From NCBI RefSeq assembly GCF_900313065.1, contig NZ_OMPU01000006.1, positions 154,006-218,005 on the forward strand: DNA of 64,000 nt, read 5' to 3'. The position numbers and the translations under genes are program-made. Below are positions 7,695 through 17,039 of the stretch, one piece after another. The DNA comes from Kiloniella sp. EL199 (GTDB lineage Bacteria > Pseudomonadota > Alphaproteobacteria > Kiloniellales > Kiloniellaceae). The notes under the pieces are model-generated. The model had not been told where the DNA came from. It was given only the letters and a program-made list of their open reading frames with translations, and ran no database searches. Positions within the stretch are counted from its first letter, which is position 1, and every line of letters starts with the position of its first letter.

Positions 7695-9494
7695 TTAAGA
7701 GGCTTTTTTCGTTTTTGCTTTACTGTATTGGCTAATTGCTGAGTGTAATTCTTGTTCGGTAAAGGGTTTTGATAAAACGCCATCCATTCCCATTTCTATA
7801 AATTGTGAATGCCGCTCAGTAAACGCTTCGGCTGTTAACCCCACAATTGGTATATCGCTTCCAAAATCGAGTTGTCGTATACTTTTGGTAGCTTCAAGAC
7901 CGTTCATCTCTGGCATGTGGATGTCCATAAAAATCATATCTGGTATGGAGTTTTCTATTTGCTCTATTGCCAATTTTCCATTTTCTGCAATGCGTACTTT
8001 GTGTCCAAATTTTTCCAAAAAAGCACGCGCAATCATCGCATTTACCGGGTTGTCTTCGGCAACCAAAATATCAAGATCGTGATGATGTACCATTTGATTA
8101 GGGTCTTTTTGATTCAGAAATACATGTTGTTGGGCAGCAGTTGCTATTTCAAACGGCAAATAAACATCAAAACAGGATCCTTTATTCTTAATGCTTTCTG
8201 CTTGAATGTAGCCGCCCATTAATTCAACCATTTTTCTGACGATTGAAAGACCCAATCCTGTTCCTCCGTGTGTTCTCGTTATTGTGCTATCTTCCTGTGT
8301 AAAAGGGTCAAAAATCATTTGAAGGCGTTCAGGTTCTATACCTTTACCTGTGTCTTCAACCCGGAGACGTATGACGGTATCTTTTGGTGTAATGTGCTCT
8401 TCTGGCGTCTCGGTGGTAAGGGTTACTGTGACACTCCCTTTGTCAGTAAACTTAATTGCGTTACTTATCAGGTTCCAAAGAATTTGCCTTATTCTAACCG
8501 GATCACCGATCAAATAGTCTGGACAGTCGTCTGATTTATTAAGCCTAAATTTTAATCCCTTTTCTGTGGCAAGACTTTCAACAGCTGTCATTGTTGTTGA
8601 CGCAAAATCTGATAGGCTAAAAATAGTATTTTCCAGTTCCACAGCACCGGCTTCAATTTTACTCATATCAAGGATATCGTTGATTATGGCGAGTAAAGTT
8701 TGTCCGGAAGACTGTATGGTTTGTATTTTATTCTTTTGATCCTTGTTTAGTTTTGTATCTGCTAACAACTGCGTAACGCCCAAAATTCCATTTAATGGTG
8801 TACGAATTTCGTGACTCATTGTTGAAAGAAAGCTGGTTTTAGCTTCATTTGCACGCTTGATATTAGTTTGCCATTTTTTAAATGAATGAAAGACCATGAT
8901 CCAGGCAACGCTAAGAATTATGGTTATCCCAGAGATGACCAGAATTTGTATCTGACTATCTTGTTGTCGCTGATTTTCTTCTCTGGTAACGGCATTATAT
9001 AGGCTTCTTTCAAAAGAAATCATGCCTGCGATGTAAATTGTTTTTTGTGCTTCATATTCTTCTGAATAAAGGAGTTCTTTAGCCTTTGATATTTGCCCCT
9101 TTTTAATGAAAGTAAAAGCCTGTTCTTCCATTTCAACCAGGGCAATATTGGCAGCATCAACATTAGATATATTTTCTATATTCTGTACTTCAGGAACAAG
9201 CTCGATCGCACGTTCAATTTTCTGCCCTAGCTCAGATTCGTACTTTCGGTATCTGTTCTCCCAATCCTTGTTTCCGGTTTCTGCCGCAAGACGCGCAGAT
9301 GATGAGAGGATTTCATCAAGTAAAATTATGTCACCACGTAAACTTGTTACTTCTAATGTCCATGCATTTTGTAATGATGCATCACGAAAGTTTACAGAAT
9401 AAATAGACCAGATAACCCAACAGAGCCCTATAATCGTCATGATTAATGTGGATAGTAAAATCCAAAGGGGAGATTTTTGTGAAGGATCTGACAT
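7695..9494 (-). CDS. orphan hybrid sensor histidine kinase
   Basis: Membrane sensor of 599 residues. Domains in order: TM1 (about 10-32), a helical periplasmic sensor (33-182), TM2 (183-203), HisKA with phospho-accepting H228 in FLSTMSHEIRTPLNG, HATPase with N345 (NLISNAIKF), DTGKGI and GGTGLGLSI boxes, and a C-terminal receiver domain with phospho-Asp D524 in IFMDIHMPEMNG. No HAMP domain is evident. There is no adjacent response regulator with a DNA-binding domain, so the output is likely a phosphorelay to an Hpt protein elsewhere. It sits between napC and napE and is convergent with napE. A link to nitrate respiration is suggested by position only; the napC terminator separates their transcripts. 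Confidence 0.88.
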   Translation of the reverse strand: MSDPSQKSPLWILLSTLIMTIIGLCWVIWSIYSVNFRDASLQNAWTLEVTSLRGDIILLDEILSSSARLAAETGNKDWENRYRKYESELGQKIERAIELVPEVQNIENISNVDAANIALVEMEEQAFTFIKKGQISKAKELLYSEEYEAQKTIYIAGMISFERSLYNAVTREENQRQQDSQIQILVISGITIILSVAWIMVFHSFKKWQTNIKRANEAKTSFLSTMSHEIRTPLNGILGVTQLLADTKLNKDQKNKIQTIQSSGQTLLAIINDILDMSKIEAGAVELENTIFSLSDFASTTMTAVESLATEKGLKFRLNKSDDCPDYLIGDPVRIRQILWNLISNAIKFTDKGSVTVTLTTETPEEHITPKDTVIRLRVEDTGKGIEPERLQMIFDPFTQEDSTITRTHGGTGLGLSIVRKMVELMGGYIQAESIKNKGSCFDVYLPFEIATAAQQHVFLNQKDPNQMVHHHDLDILVAEDNPVNAMIARAFLEKFGHKVRIAENGKLAIEQIENSIPDMIFMDIHMPEMNGLEATKSIRQLDFGSDIPIVGLTAEAFTERHSQFIEMGMDGVLSKPFTEQELHSAISQYSKAKTKKAS

Positions 9495-9712
9495 TATGTT
9501 GAGGCTTCCTATCGCAAAATACTGCTGTTAAAGCATCCAATTTTCAGAAAACTTTATTCATAAAACCAATTTAATGAGAGAGTATGAATACTTTGTTTAT
9601 GTTCGCGTCCTTTTGGTTGTGTAATTTCGGATAGTTGCAATCAATACTTAGTAAGCTTTTTTCTTTTGCGTTAGAATATTTGTTGTCTTTCATTTGATCT
9701 ATATGAGGAACT

Positions 9713-9743
9713 AAAAAACGGGCCATTAGTAGGCCCGTTTTTT
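9713..9743 (-). terminator. intrinsic terminator of napDABC
   Basis: Arms ACGGGCC (9718-9724) and GGCCCGT (9732-9738) enclose a short loop, flanked by six A bases on one side and six T bases on the other, so it can act in both directions. It lies 30 bases after the napC stop and isolates the nap operon from the kinase gene. Confidence 0.88.
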
Positions 9744-9772
9744 AGGAGTGTATTTGCTATAGGTTGTGTGTC

Positions 9773-10384
9773 TTATTTCCAACCTTCAACGCCAGTCATA
9801 TCAGGTAGCTCGTGTGCAATGCCTTTGTGACAATCGATACAGGTTTTTTCGCCAGTAAAGAGGAATGTCTGATGTGCTTCGGCTGCCCGGGTCGATTGGG
9901 CAGTAATGTCCATTGATTCGGTAGAATGACAGTTCCGGCACTCCAATGAATTGTTGGCTTTCAGGCGATCCCATTCATGTCCGGCAAGGCGTCTTCGTTC
10001 TGCCTGGAACTTTTCACGGGTGTTGATCGTACCAAACAGCTTGCCCCACACTTCTTTGGATGCCTGCATTTTACGAGATATTTTGTCTGTCCAGTTATGT
10101 GGAACATGACAATCCGGGCATGTTGCCCTTACGCCTGATCTGTTGCTGTAGTGAATGGTGGGTTTTAACTCAACAAAAACGTTGTCGCCCATTTCATGGC
10201 AACTGACACAGAATTCTTCCGTATTTGTGTATTCAAGGGCAGTGTTGAAACCACCCCAGAACATAACCCCGGCAACAAAACCACCAATGGTCAGAAAGCC
10301 AATTGAAAGATGCTTGGCTGGGCGATTGGCGCTGGACCAGATCCTGTAAACCAATCCCCAAAGTTTTTTGAAAGGTGTCAACAT
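9773..10384 (-). CDS. napC: NapC/NirT tetraheme cytochrome c
   Basis: Membrane-anchored quinol dehydrogenase that passes electrons from the quinol pool to NapAB. The protein has 203 residues. An N-terminal transmembrane anchor is at about 25-48 ([17 protein letters not shown]). Four CxxCH heme sites follow: C59-H63 (CVSCH), C89-H93 (CPDCH), C149-H153 (CRNCH) and C182-H186 (CIDCH). The length and spacing are those of NapC rather than NrfH or a pentaheme TorC. It is the last gene of the operon, eight bases after napB, and is followed by a strong terminator. Confidence 0.95.
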   Translation of the reverse strand: MLTPFKKLWGLVYRIWSSANRPAKHLSIGFLTIGGFVAGVMFWGGFNTALEYTNTEEFCVSCHEMGDNVFVELKPTIHYSNRSGVRATCPDCHVPHNWTDKISRKMQASKEVWGKLFGTINTREKFQAERRRLAGHEWDRLKANNSLECRNCHSTESMDITAQSTRAAEAHQTFLFTGEKTCIDCHKGIAHELPDMTGVEGWK

Positions 10385-10392
10385 GGTTTTGC

Positions 10393-10842
10393 CTATTCAC
10401 CTTTTAGGAGTTCTTCAACGTCAACAAACTCATTTTCTACCAGCGGGGCTGCTTCAACCTGAGTTACGTGACACTGGTTACAGAAATAACGGCGTGGAGA
10501 AATGGTCGCCAACACTTGATTATCACGATCCATATAGTGGGTAATGCTCACCATCGGGGCCTGTGATTCTCCTGTGCGTGTTCTGGCGTGGCAGGACATG
10601 CACTTGTTAGCGTTCAAAGAAATTTCATACGAACGTGTTTTGTGTGGGATTGTTGGCGGTTGTTCTGGATAGTTCCTCACACGCTTAACATCGTTGTTTT
10701 CAACCTTAGTCATTTTGGGAGCTTCTGCTTCGACGGAGATTGGCTCTCCTTGACGCAAAGTTGCTGTTCCATCAGAAAGCGCAACATTGGTAAAAGCGAT
10801 TAAGCCCAAGGCAGTTGTTAAATGAACTAGAAAGCGTCTCAT
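10393..10842 (-). CDS. napB: periplasmic nitrate reductase diheme cytochrome subunit
   Basis: Small electron-transfer subunit that brings electrons from NapC to NapA. The 149-residue protein has an N-terminal signal peptide (to about residue 23) and two CxxCH heme motifs, C81-H85 (CMSCH) and C121-H125 (CNQCH). The conserved PPTIPH upstream of the first heme is typical of NapB. I chose ATG 10842 over an upstream TTG-type start because GGGAGGG lies six to seven bases before it and the signal peptide then begins correctly (MRRFLVHL). It follows napA with a single-base gap. Confidence 0.93.
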   Translation of the reverse strand: MRRFLVHLTTALGLIAFTNVALSDGTATLRQGEPISVEAEAPKMTKVENNDVKRVRNYPEQPPTIPHKTRSYEISLNANKCMSCHARTRTGESQAPMVSITHYMDRDNQVLATISPRRYFCNQCHVTQVEAAPLVENEFVDVEELLKGE

Positions 10843-10843
10843 T

Positions 10844-13348
10844 TTATGCCCTCCCTGTCGCAACAATTTTCACAGCACATTTTTTGAAGTCGGTCTGCTT
10901 AGACAATGGATCTGTCGCATCCAGGGTGACTTTGTTGATCAACTGACTTGCATCAAACCAAGGCACATATATCAAGCCTTTTGGTGGTTTGTTACGGCCA
11001 CGTGTTTCAACTCTGGTGACAATCTCACCACGTCTGGAGATAACCTTGATTTCCTGGCCTCGTCTTAAGCCTCTGGAAGTGGCATCTTCAGGGTGTATAA
11101 AGGCAACAGCATCCGGGAAGGCTTTGTAAAGCTCAGGCACACGCTGTGTCATAGAGCCTGAGTGCCAGTGTTCCAACACGCGACCGGTTGACAACCATAG
11201 GTCGTATTCTTCATCTGGACTTTCTGCGGGTGGTTCGTATGGAAGGGCAAAGATAACGGCCTTACCATCAGGCTTACCATAGAACTCGTAGCCAGTTCCG
11301 GGCTTAACATAGGGATCAGAGCCTTCTTTAAAGCGCCATTTGGTTTCTTTGCCGTTTACAACCGGCCATCTTAAGCCGCGTTCATTGTGATAGACCTCAA
11401 AAGGTGCCAAGTCATGAGCGTGACCACGTCCAAACTGGGCATATTCCTCAAAGAGGCCTTTTTGCACGTAGAAACCAAAATCTTTTGATTCCTGATTGTT
11501 GTAATCCTCATGAGTCTCCTCAAGCGGGTACTTGTCAACAGAACCGTTTTTGAAGAGCACTTCATAAAGGGTTTTGCCTTTGTATTGCGGGTTTTTTTCT
11601 AGAACTTCAGCAGGCCAGGTTTCATCCGTTTTAAAACGCTTGGAAAGTTCCATGATCTGCCATACATCTGATCTTGCTTCACCTGGTGCATCTACCAGCT
11701 GGTGCCAGAATTGTGTCCGGCGTTCGGCATTACCATAAGCTCCTTCTTTCTCTACCCACATTGCTGTTGGTAGAATAAGGTCGGCAGCTTCAGCTGTTAC
11801 TGTTGGATAGGGGTCAGAAACGACAATGAAGTTTTCCGGGTTTCTGTAGCCTGGATAACCTTCTTCATTCAGGTTTGGTGCAGCTTGCATGTTGTTGTTA
11901 CACATGACCCAATAAGCATTTAGCTTACCGTCTTTGAGCATGCGATTTTGAAGAACTGCGTGATACCCAGGCTTTGGTGGAATAACCCCTGATGGAATTT
12001 TCCAAATTTTCTCCGCGTAGGCACGGTGTTTAGGGTTTTTAACCACCATGTCAGCAGGTAGCCTATGTGCGAAAGTACCAACTTCACGTGCAGTACCACA
12101 AGCAGAAGGTTGACCTGTGAGAGAGAAAGGAGAGTTACCTGGGGTGGCAATCTTGCCAACCAATAAATGCACATTGTAGAGCAGGTTATTACACCAAACA
12201 CCACGTGTGTGTTGGTTCGCACCCATGGTCCAGAAGGAAACGACCTTGCGATCTGGATCAGCATATAGTTCAGCCAGTTCAATCAGGTGTGCTTCAGATA
12301 CGCCTGAGAGTTTGGATACCTTCTCAACTGTGTAGTCTGCAACAAAGGCCTTGAACTCTTCAAAGGTCATTTCGGAAGAACCGCCAGCTTTATCAGCATT
12401 CTTCGCTTTTTTCTGGAGCTCGTGTTCTGGGCGTAGGCCGTAACCGATATCGGTATTACCGCGTCTGAAGTTGACGTGCTTGTTTACGAAATCAAGGTTC
12501 ACTTTATCGTTCTGAATGATGTAGTTCGCGATAAAGTTTAGGATTGCCAGATCTGTTTGCGGGGTGAAGATCATTGGTATGTCGGCAAGATCATAACAAC
12601 GATGTTCGAATGTGGAGAGTACCGCAACTTTTGTCTTTGGTGCGCTAAGGCGGCGATCTGTTACCCTTGTCCAGAGAACGGGGTGCATTTCTGCCATGTT
12701 TGCCCCCCAGAGAACAAAGGTGTCTGTGGCTTCGATGTCATCGTAACAACCCATTGGCTCATCAATGCCAAAGGTACGCATAAATCCACCCACGGCAGAG
12801 GCCATACAGTGCCGCGCATTGGGATCGATATTATTGGTGGCGAGACCAGCTTTCATAAACTTGGAAGCAGCGTAACCTTCCCAAACAGTCCACTGTCCGG
12901 AACCAAACATACCAACCGCAGTTGGTCCTTTTGCCTTAATGGCCGCTTTGAACTTATCCGCCATGGTATCAAGGGCAACATCCCATGATACAGGTGTGAA
13001 TTCACCTTCTTTGTGGTACCTGCCATCTCTCATACGAAGCAAGGGCTGCTCCAGGCGATCTTTACCGTACATGATTTTGGACAGGAAATATCCTTTCACA
13101 CAATTCAAACCGCGATTGACTTCAGCTTTTACGTCACCATGGGTCGCAACAACCCTGCCATCTTTTGTTCCGACCATAACACTGCAGCCTGTTCCACAGA
13201 AACGGCAAGGTGCCTTGGACCATTTAATTTCGGTTTTAGAGCTGTCGGTCACCAGGTTACTGGCGGCTGTTGGTGTGGCTATTCCGGCGACACCTGCTGC
13301 AAGTGCAACTGCATTTGCCTTGATATAGTCACGTCTGGATAGTTTCAT
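10844..13348 (-). CDS. napA: periplasmic nitrate reductase catalytic subunit
   Basis: Reduces nitrate to nitrite in the periplasm using Mo-bis-MGD and a [4Fe-4S] cluster. The 834-residue protein has a twin-arginine leader (LSRRDYIKA, residues 3-11) for folded export. Cluster ligands are C48, C51, C55 and C83 (CRFCGTGC and LNCVKGYF). The molybdenum ligand is C181 in ARHCMASAV. Further molybdopterin contacts include MGANQHTRG and [15 protein letters not shown]. Size and motifs identify dissimilatory NapA rather than assimilatory NasA. It is followed by napB and napC and preceded by the chaperone gene napD. napF, napG and napH are absent from the cluster. Confidence 0.97.
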   Translation of the reverse strand: MKLSRRDYIKANAVALAAGVAGIATPTAASNLVTDSSKTEIKWSKAPCRFCGTGCSVMVGTKDGRVVATHGDVKAEVNRGLNCVKGYFLSKIMYGKDRLEQPLLRMRDGRYHKEGEFTPVSWDVALDTMADKFKAAIKAKGPTAVGMFGSGQWTVWEGYAASKFMKAGLATNNIDPNARHCMASAVGGFMRTFGIDEPMGCYDDIEATDTFVLWGANMAEMHPVLWTRVTDRRLSAPKTKVAVLSTFEHRCYDLADIPMIFTPQTDLAILNFIANYIIQNDKVNLDFVNKHVNFRRGNTDIGYGLRPEHELQKKAKNADKAGGSSEMTFEEFKAFVADYTVEKVSKLSGVSEAHLIELAELYADPDRKVVSFWTMGANQHTRGVWCNNLLYNVHLLVGKIATPGNSPFSLTGQPSACGTAREVGTFAHRLPADMVVKNPKHRAYAEKIWKIPSGVIPPKPGYHAVLQNRMLKDGKLNAYWVMCNNNMQAAPNLNEEGYPGYRNPENFIVVSDPYPTVTAEAADLILPTAMWVEKEGAYGNAERRTQFWHQLVDAPGEARSDVWQIMELSKRFKTDETWPAEVLEKNPQYKGKTLYEVLFKNGSVDKYPLEETHEDYNNQESKDFGFYVQKGLFEEYAQFGRGHAHDLAPFEVYHNERGLRWPVVNGKETKWRFKEGSDPYVKPGTGYEFYGKPDGKAVIFALPYEPPAESPDEEYDLWLSTGRVLEHWHSGSMTQRVPELYKAFPDAVAFIHPEDATSRGLRRGQEIKVISRRGEIVTRVETRGRNKPPKGLIYVPWFDASQLINKVTLDATDPLSKQTDFKKCAVKIVATGRA

Positions 13349-13396
13349 GACTCGTGATCCTTAATGTAACAGTAAAGTTTGTACTAAATTCCAGGA

Positions 13397-13645
13397 TTAG
13401 TCTTCTTGGTGCTGATAGACGGGGGAGAGAGCGAGAATTTCCTCTGCGGATCGGATACTTTCAATGGTTGATAAAGCATCCTTACTTGTGGGGGCATCAA
13501 TAAGGACAACGACCTTGCCCTTGTCATCAACAACGGGAACATCTGCAAAGGGATGTTTCAGGATTGCTGTAAGCGCTGCTTCCAGATTATCTGGAGATAT
13601 TTGCGCTACATGGCTCGAAATGAAGAGTTCTGACTCTTTTTTCAT
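13397..13645 (-). CDS. napD: NapA signal-peptide chaperone NapD
   Basis: Cytoplasmic chaperone that binds the twin-arginine leader of NapA until the cofactor is inserted. The protein is 82 residues. Features typical of NapD are an N-terminal SELFISSHVAQI beta strand, a central DDKGKVVVLIDA and the ending STIESIRSAEEILALSPVYQHQE, close to the familiar ...VLAVSLVYHQQE. ATG 13645 is favoured over an in-frame GTG at 13660, because it gives the usual N-terminal length. It is the first gene of napDABC; an FNR-type box lies 153 bases upstream. Confidence 0.87.
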   Translation of the reverse strand: MKKESELFISSHVAQISPDNLEAALTAILKHPFADVPVVDDKGKVVVLIDAPTSKDALSTIESIRSAEEILALSPVYQHQED

Positions 13646-13797
13646 ATCAATATTACCCACCGACAGATGAAAAGCTTGATGCCAGATTTGATCTGATCTA
13701 TTCGCCTTTCAGTTGTTTTATGTCTCATCTCTTACGCAATAGTAGATCTAATTCGCGCCTGATGTTAATTATTATATAAAAGTGAGATTTGATGTCC

Positions 13798-13811
13798 TTG
13801 ATATGGATCAA
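13798..13811. promoter_or_regulatory. FNR/FixK-type box upstream of napDABC
   Basis: TTGATATGGATCAA matches TTGAT-N4-ATCAA exactly and differs from the napE box at a single base. It lies in the 150 bases of AT-rich sequence upstream of napD, suitable for low-oxygen activation of napDABC. An AT-rich stretch (TTAATTATTATATAA) follows toward napD and could hold the -10 region. Confidence 0.75.
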
Positions 13812-13874
13812 ATAAACTTACCTTGAGTATGCCTCTTATGAAGGGCAGGTGCATAAATTGGGTTAAGGACATAG

Positions 13875-13902
13875 AAAAACCGGCTCTCTATGAGAGAGCC
13901 GG
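13875..13902 (-). terminator. intrinsic terminator after the sugar ABC operon
   Basis: On the minus strand the stem CCGGCTCTCT/AGAGAGCCGG is followed by TTTTTC. It lies about 30 bases after the stop of the ABC ATPase gene and closes the leftward murQ-ABC operon. Confidence 0.85.
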
Positions 13903-13929
13903 GCTAAAGGTAGGGTAAACTTGATTGAT

Positions 13930-15093
13930 TTAGGCAGTTAATTTGGGGGCGATATATTTTTCATCGCTGGTTGTGCGAGGCAAAGCATTACCCTCGGCAT
14001 TAAAAACGTGGACGGCAGAAAAGTCAGTACAGAGCTCGATCTTGTCTCCTGCCTTTGTTGTGCTGTGTCCATCGGTTTTCACACAAAGAGGATCGTTGTC
14101 TCCATTTTCCAGATAGAGATAGCTGGCTTCGCCAAGTCGCTCGACGACATTTACCCTAGCCGAGAGCTTGAAGGATTGATCATTACCTTCTTTCATGTGT
14201 TCAGGGCGAATGCCGATGGTAACTTTGTCACCAACTTTGGTTTCATCAGGATGAACCGGAATGCTTGCCGTGCTGTTATCATAATCCAGAAGCACATCGA
14301 GGCTTCCTGCATGAGTGGCAGTAACCGTGCCCTCTAGGAAATTCATGGATGGAGAGCCAATAAAGCCTGCGACAAACTTATTGGCTGGGTGGTGATAAAG
14401 TTCAAGCGGAGAGCCGCATTGTGCGACGTGGCCACCGTTTACGACAACGATTTTATCAGCCAGCGTCATGGCTTCAACCTGATCGTGGGTCACGTATATA
14501 ATTGTTGCTTCCAGATCCTGATGGAGTTTGGCGATTTCCAGTCTGGTGTTTACCCGCAATGCAGCATCAAGGTTACTTAGTGGCTCATCAAAGAGGAAGA
14601 CATTGGGATCGCGAACAATAGCGCGACCAATGGCAACTCTCTGGCGTTGTCCACCGGAAAGTTCGCGAGGATATCTGTGAAGATAATCTTCCAGCTTCAG
14701 ACTCTTTGCTGCCTTATGAACCTTTTCATCAATCAGCTTTTTGTTTTCACCGCCGCCAAGAAGTCCCCCAAGCGGACCTTTCTTGCCAAGGGTCAATCCA
14801 AAGGCCATGTTCTTGTATACAGTCATATGAGGGTAAAGCGCATATGATTGGAAGACCATGGCAATCTTGCGCTGAGAAGGTGTCATGTCGTTGACTGTTT
14901 CTCCGGCAATTTGAAGTGTGCCATCAGAAATGGTTTCCAAACCCGCAATGAGCCGAAGAAGTGTTGATTTTCCACAACCGGATGGGCCGACAAAGACCAC
15001 GAACTCGCCATCTTTGATGTCGATATCTATCCCGTGCAAAACTTCAGCTTTGCCATAGGATTTCTTGATACCTGAAAGTTTGATATCAGCCAT
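13930..15093 (-). CDS. sugar ABC transporter ATP-binding protein (MalK/UgpC type)
   Basis: Drives uptake through the two adjacent permeases. The protein is 387 residues. Walker A VGPSGCGKST is near residue 35, the Q-loop is VFQSYALYPHMTV, the signature LSGGQRQRVAIGRA, Walker B VFLFDEPLSNLD and the H-loop IIYVTHDQVEAM. The C-terminal ~130 residues form the MalK-type TOBE/OB regulatory domain. A Gly-rich insertion (LGKKGPLGGLLGGGENKK) after the Q-loop is longer than in E. coli MalK. It is the last gene of the murQ-SBP-permease operon, so the cargo is probably a MurNAc, GlcNAc or related glycan. Confidence 0.92.
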   Translation of the reverse strand: MADIKLSGIKKSYGKAEVLHGIDIDIKDGEFVVFVGPSGCGKSTLLRLIAGLETISDGTLQIAGETVNDMTPSQRKIAMVFQSYALYPHMTVYKNMAFGLTLGKKGPLGGLLGGGENKKLIDEKVHKAAKSLKLEDYLHRYPRELSGGQRQRVAIGRAIVRDPNVFLFDEPLSNLDAALRVNTRLEIAKLHQDLEATIIYVTHDQVEAMTLADKIVVVNGGHVAQCGSPLELYHHPANKFVAGFIGSPSMNFLEGTVTATHAGSLDVLLDYDNSTASIPVHPDETKVGDKVTIGIRPEHMKEGNDQSFKLSARVNVVERLGEASYLYLENGDNDPLCVKTDGHSTTKAGDKIELCTDFSAVHVFNAEGNALPRTTSDEKYIAPKLTA

Positions 15094-15171
15094 GAATCTA
15101 CCTCTCCTGATGCACAGCTGTGCATGTTGTCATGAGTATTATAAGGTTTTTTGTTTTTTGTTTTGTCCGGA

Positions 15172-16005
15172 TCATTTGACAGCCCCCGATGTCAGTCCAC
15201 GTATCAACTGTCGAGAGAAGATAACGTAAAGGATCAGGATAGGGACAATGGCCAGGGTCAGTGATGCCAATACCGCATTCCAGTCTGTAACATATTGTCC
15301 GATGAATTGCTGGATACCAAGTGTCACTGTTGCTGTTTCCTGACTTGGGGCGAGGATAAGCGGGAACCAGAGGTCATTCCAGATTGGTATCATGGTAAAG
15401 ACCGCTACCGTTGCCAGTGCCGGACGTATAAGGGGCAATATAATTGACCAGAAAATCCTGTATTCGGATACACCATCACACCGGGCGGCTTCTTTCAGAT
15501 CATTGGGTATTTGCGCAATGAATTCCCTGAGTATGAATATGGCCAAGGGCAGACCCTGGGCCGTGTAGACAAGAACAAGAGCAGTAAGCGTGTTCACCAG
15601 TCCCATGCCGACAATCATCTTCAACAAGCTAACACTGCCCAAGCGTATGGGGATCATAATGCCGATAGCAAGGTAAAGTGCCATCATATTACTACCGGGG
15701 AAGTCGTATTCAGCCAAGGCCCATGCAGCCATTGCACCCAGTAGCAATACAAAAATCAGACTTATGACTGTCACCGATATGGAGTTGGTGAAATAGACGT
15801 CAAATGATGATCTGGCGATAACCTTTTCAAAACCAACAAGATCAAAAGTCGTTCCTGTTGGAAAAGCGAGTGGATCTCTGAAAATTCCTTTTTTGCTTTT
15901 GAAGGAATTCATGATCACGAGGTAAATAGGGAACAGCGCAATGAGTGTGTAACACATAAGGACGGCATGAACGCCTAACGGGCCAACGCGTTTTGAGAGT
16001 TTCAT
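15172..16005 (-). CDS. sugar ABC transporter permease (MalG type)
   Basis: Inner-membrane permease of 277 residues with about six transmembrane segments. The EAA loop that contacts the ATPase is visible as EAARCDGVSEYRIFWSIILP in the second half. The N terminus enters a first helix at about 12-32 and the sequence ends with RQLIRGLTSGAVKG-like family residues (GLTSGAVK). It lies 12 bases downstream of the partner permease gene. Belongs to the carbohydrate-uptake transporter-1 class; substrate inferred from neighbours only. Confidence 0.9.
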   Translation of the reverse strand: MKLSKRVGPLGVHAVLMCYTLIALFPIYLVIMNSFKSKKGIFRDPLAFPTGTTFDLVGFEKVIARSSFDVYFTNSISVTVISLIFVLLLGAMAAWALAEYDFPGSNMMALYLAIGIMIPIRLGSVSLLKMIVGMGLVNTLTALVLVYTAQGLPLAIFILREFIAQIPNDLKEAARCDGVSEYRIFWSIILPLIRPALATVAVFTMIPIWNDLWFPLILAPSQETATVTLGIQQFIGQYVTDWNAVLASLTLAIVPILILYVIFSRQLIRGLTSGAVK

Positions 16006-16017
16006 CTGTCCGTCCTC

Positions 16018-16950
16018 CTAAAGTTGATAGCGCTGTAAGCGACGTTGAATAACAAAAAGATAGAGCATGACACCGCAAAGGATGACCAGGAACATCAAGC
16101 TGGCAACAGTGGCTCCCAATGTGGCACTGCCGGGTTGTAGCTGGTAACCAAAGAACGTGCGGTAGAACATTGTGCCCATAATGTCAGTCTCGAAGTTTGG
16201 ACCTGCAAGGGCGCCTTTGACGGCATAAATGAGATCAAATGCGTTAAAGTTTGCTACAAAGGTTAAAACAGAAACCATTGCGATTGTTGGCAAAATCAAG
16301 GGTAATTTAATACGCCAGAAAGCCGTCCACTGGTTCGCGCCATCAACAATGGCTGCGTCGACAAGATCATCAGGGACATTAAGCAGGGCGGCGTAGATCA
16401 GCATCATCGGAATACCAACGAATTGCCATACGGAAATAAATGACAGAGTGATCAGAGCCGTGGACTCTTCGCCAAGTAGAGAGGGCAGTCCATCAGTCAT
16501 TCCGACAAAGCCTACAAGGGTATCGCCAACACCCCAAAGTGGACTGAGAATTAACTTCCATATAAAGCCAATGATTACAACTGATAGCATTGTGGGCATA
16601 AAGATCAGTGTGCGATAGCTGTTTGCCATCTTTAATCTTGGAAGGCTTAGCAAGGCGGCTAGAAGCAGCCCGATTGGATTTTGAACAAACATATGAATGA
16701 CAAAGAAGATAAAGTTATTCTCTAGTGCATTACTGAAGTCTGTCCACCAACGTTCATCGGTGAGAATGAGAACATAGTTATCCCAACCGACAAAGGATGT
16801 TATGCCCTCGGCCGTTTCGTCATAAAAACTGTATCTGACTGTATCGATCAGGGGGATGATCATAAACAGGGTATAGATCAGGGCCGCAGGCAAAAGGAAC
16901 ACTAAGACATGTGTTCGAAAGAACGATCCCCTTTGGTTTTTTAAGGCCAT
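16018..16950 (-). CDS. sugar ABC transporter permease (MalF type)
   Basis: Inner-membrane permease of 310 residues, partner of the downstream MalG-type protein. Six or so hydrophobic segments are apparent, and the EAA-like loop is DAAIVDGANQWTAFWRIKLP at about residues 200-220. The N-terminal segment FRTHVLVFLLPAALIYTLFMIIP is the first membrane helix. A stable hairpin separates it from the upstream binding-protein gene, a layout that usually lowers permease expression relative to the binding protein. Confidence 0.9.
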   Translation of the reverse strand: MALKNQRGSFFRTHVLVFLLPAALIYTLFMIIPLIDTVRYSFYDETAEGITSFVGWDNYVLILTDERWWTDFSNALENNFIFFVIHMFVQNPIGLLLAALLSLPRLKMANSYRTLIFMPTMLSVVIIGFIWKLILSPLWGVGDTLVGFVGMTDGLPSLLGEESTALITLSFISVWQFVGIPMMLIYAALLNVPDDLVDAAIVDGANQWTAFWRIKLPLILPTIAMVSVLTFVANFNAFDLIYAVKGALAGPNFETDIMGTMFYRTFFGYQLQPGSATLGATVASLMFLVILCGVMLYLFVIQRRLQRYQL

Positions 16951-16991
16951 ATGGATAGGTACTCACTTCGATTGGGACGTAATTTATATGC

Positions 16992-17024
16992 AAAACGCCG
17001 GTACCGATAAGGCACCGGCGTTTT
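16992..17024 (-). terminator. intra-operon hairpin after the binding-protein gene
   Basis: Arms AAAACGCCGGT and ACCGGCGTTTT pair around a ten-base loop, between the binding-protein stop (17040) and the permease start (16950). A-rich and T-rich flanks let it work as a partial terminator or as a 3' end stabiliser. In ABC operons this arrangement gives excess binding protein over membrane subunits. Confidence 0.75.
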
Positions 17025-17039
17025 ATTATAGCAGACTTT

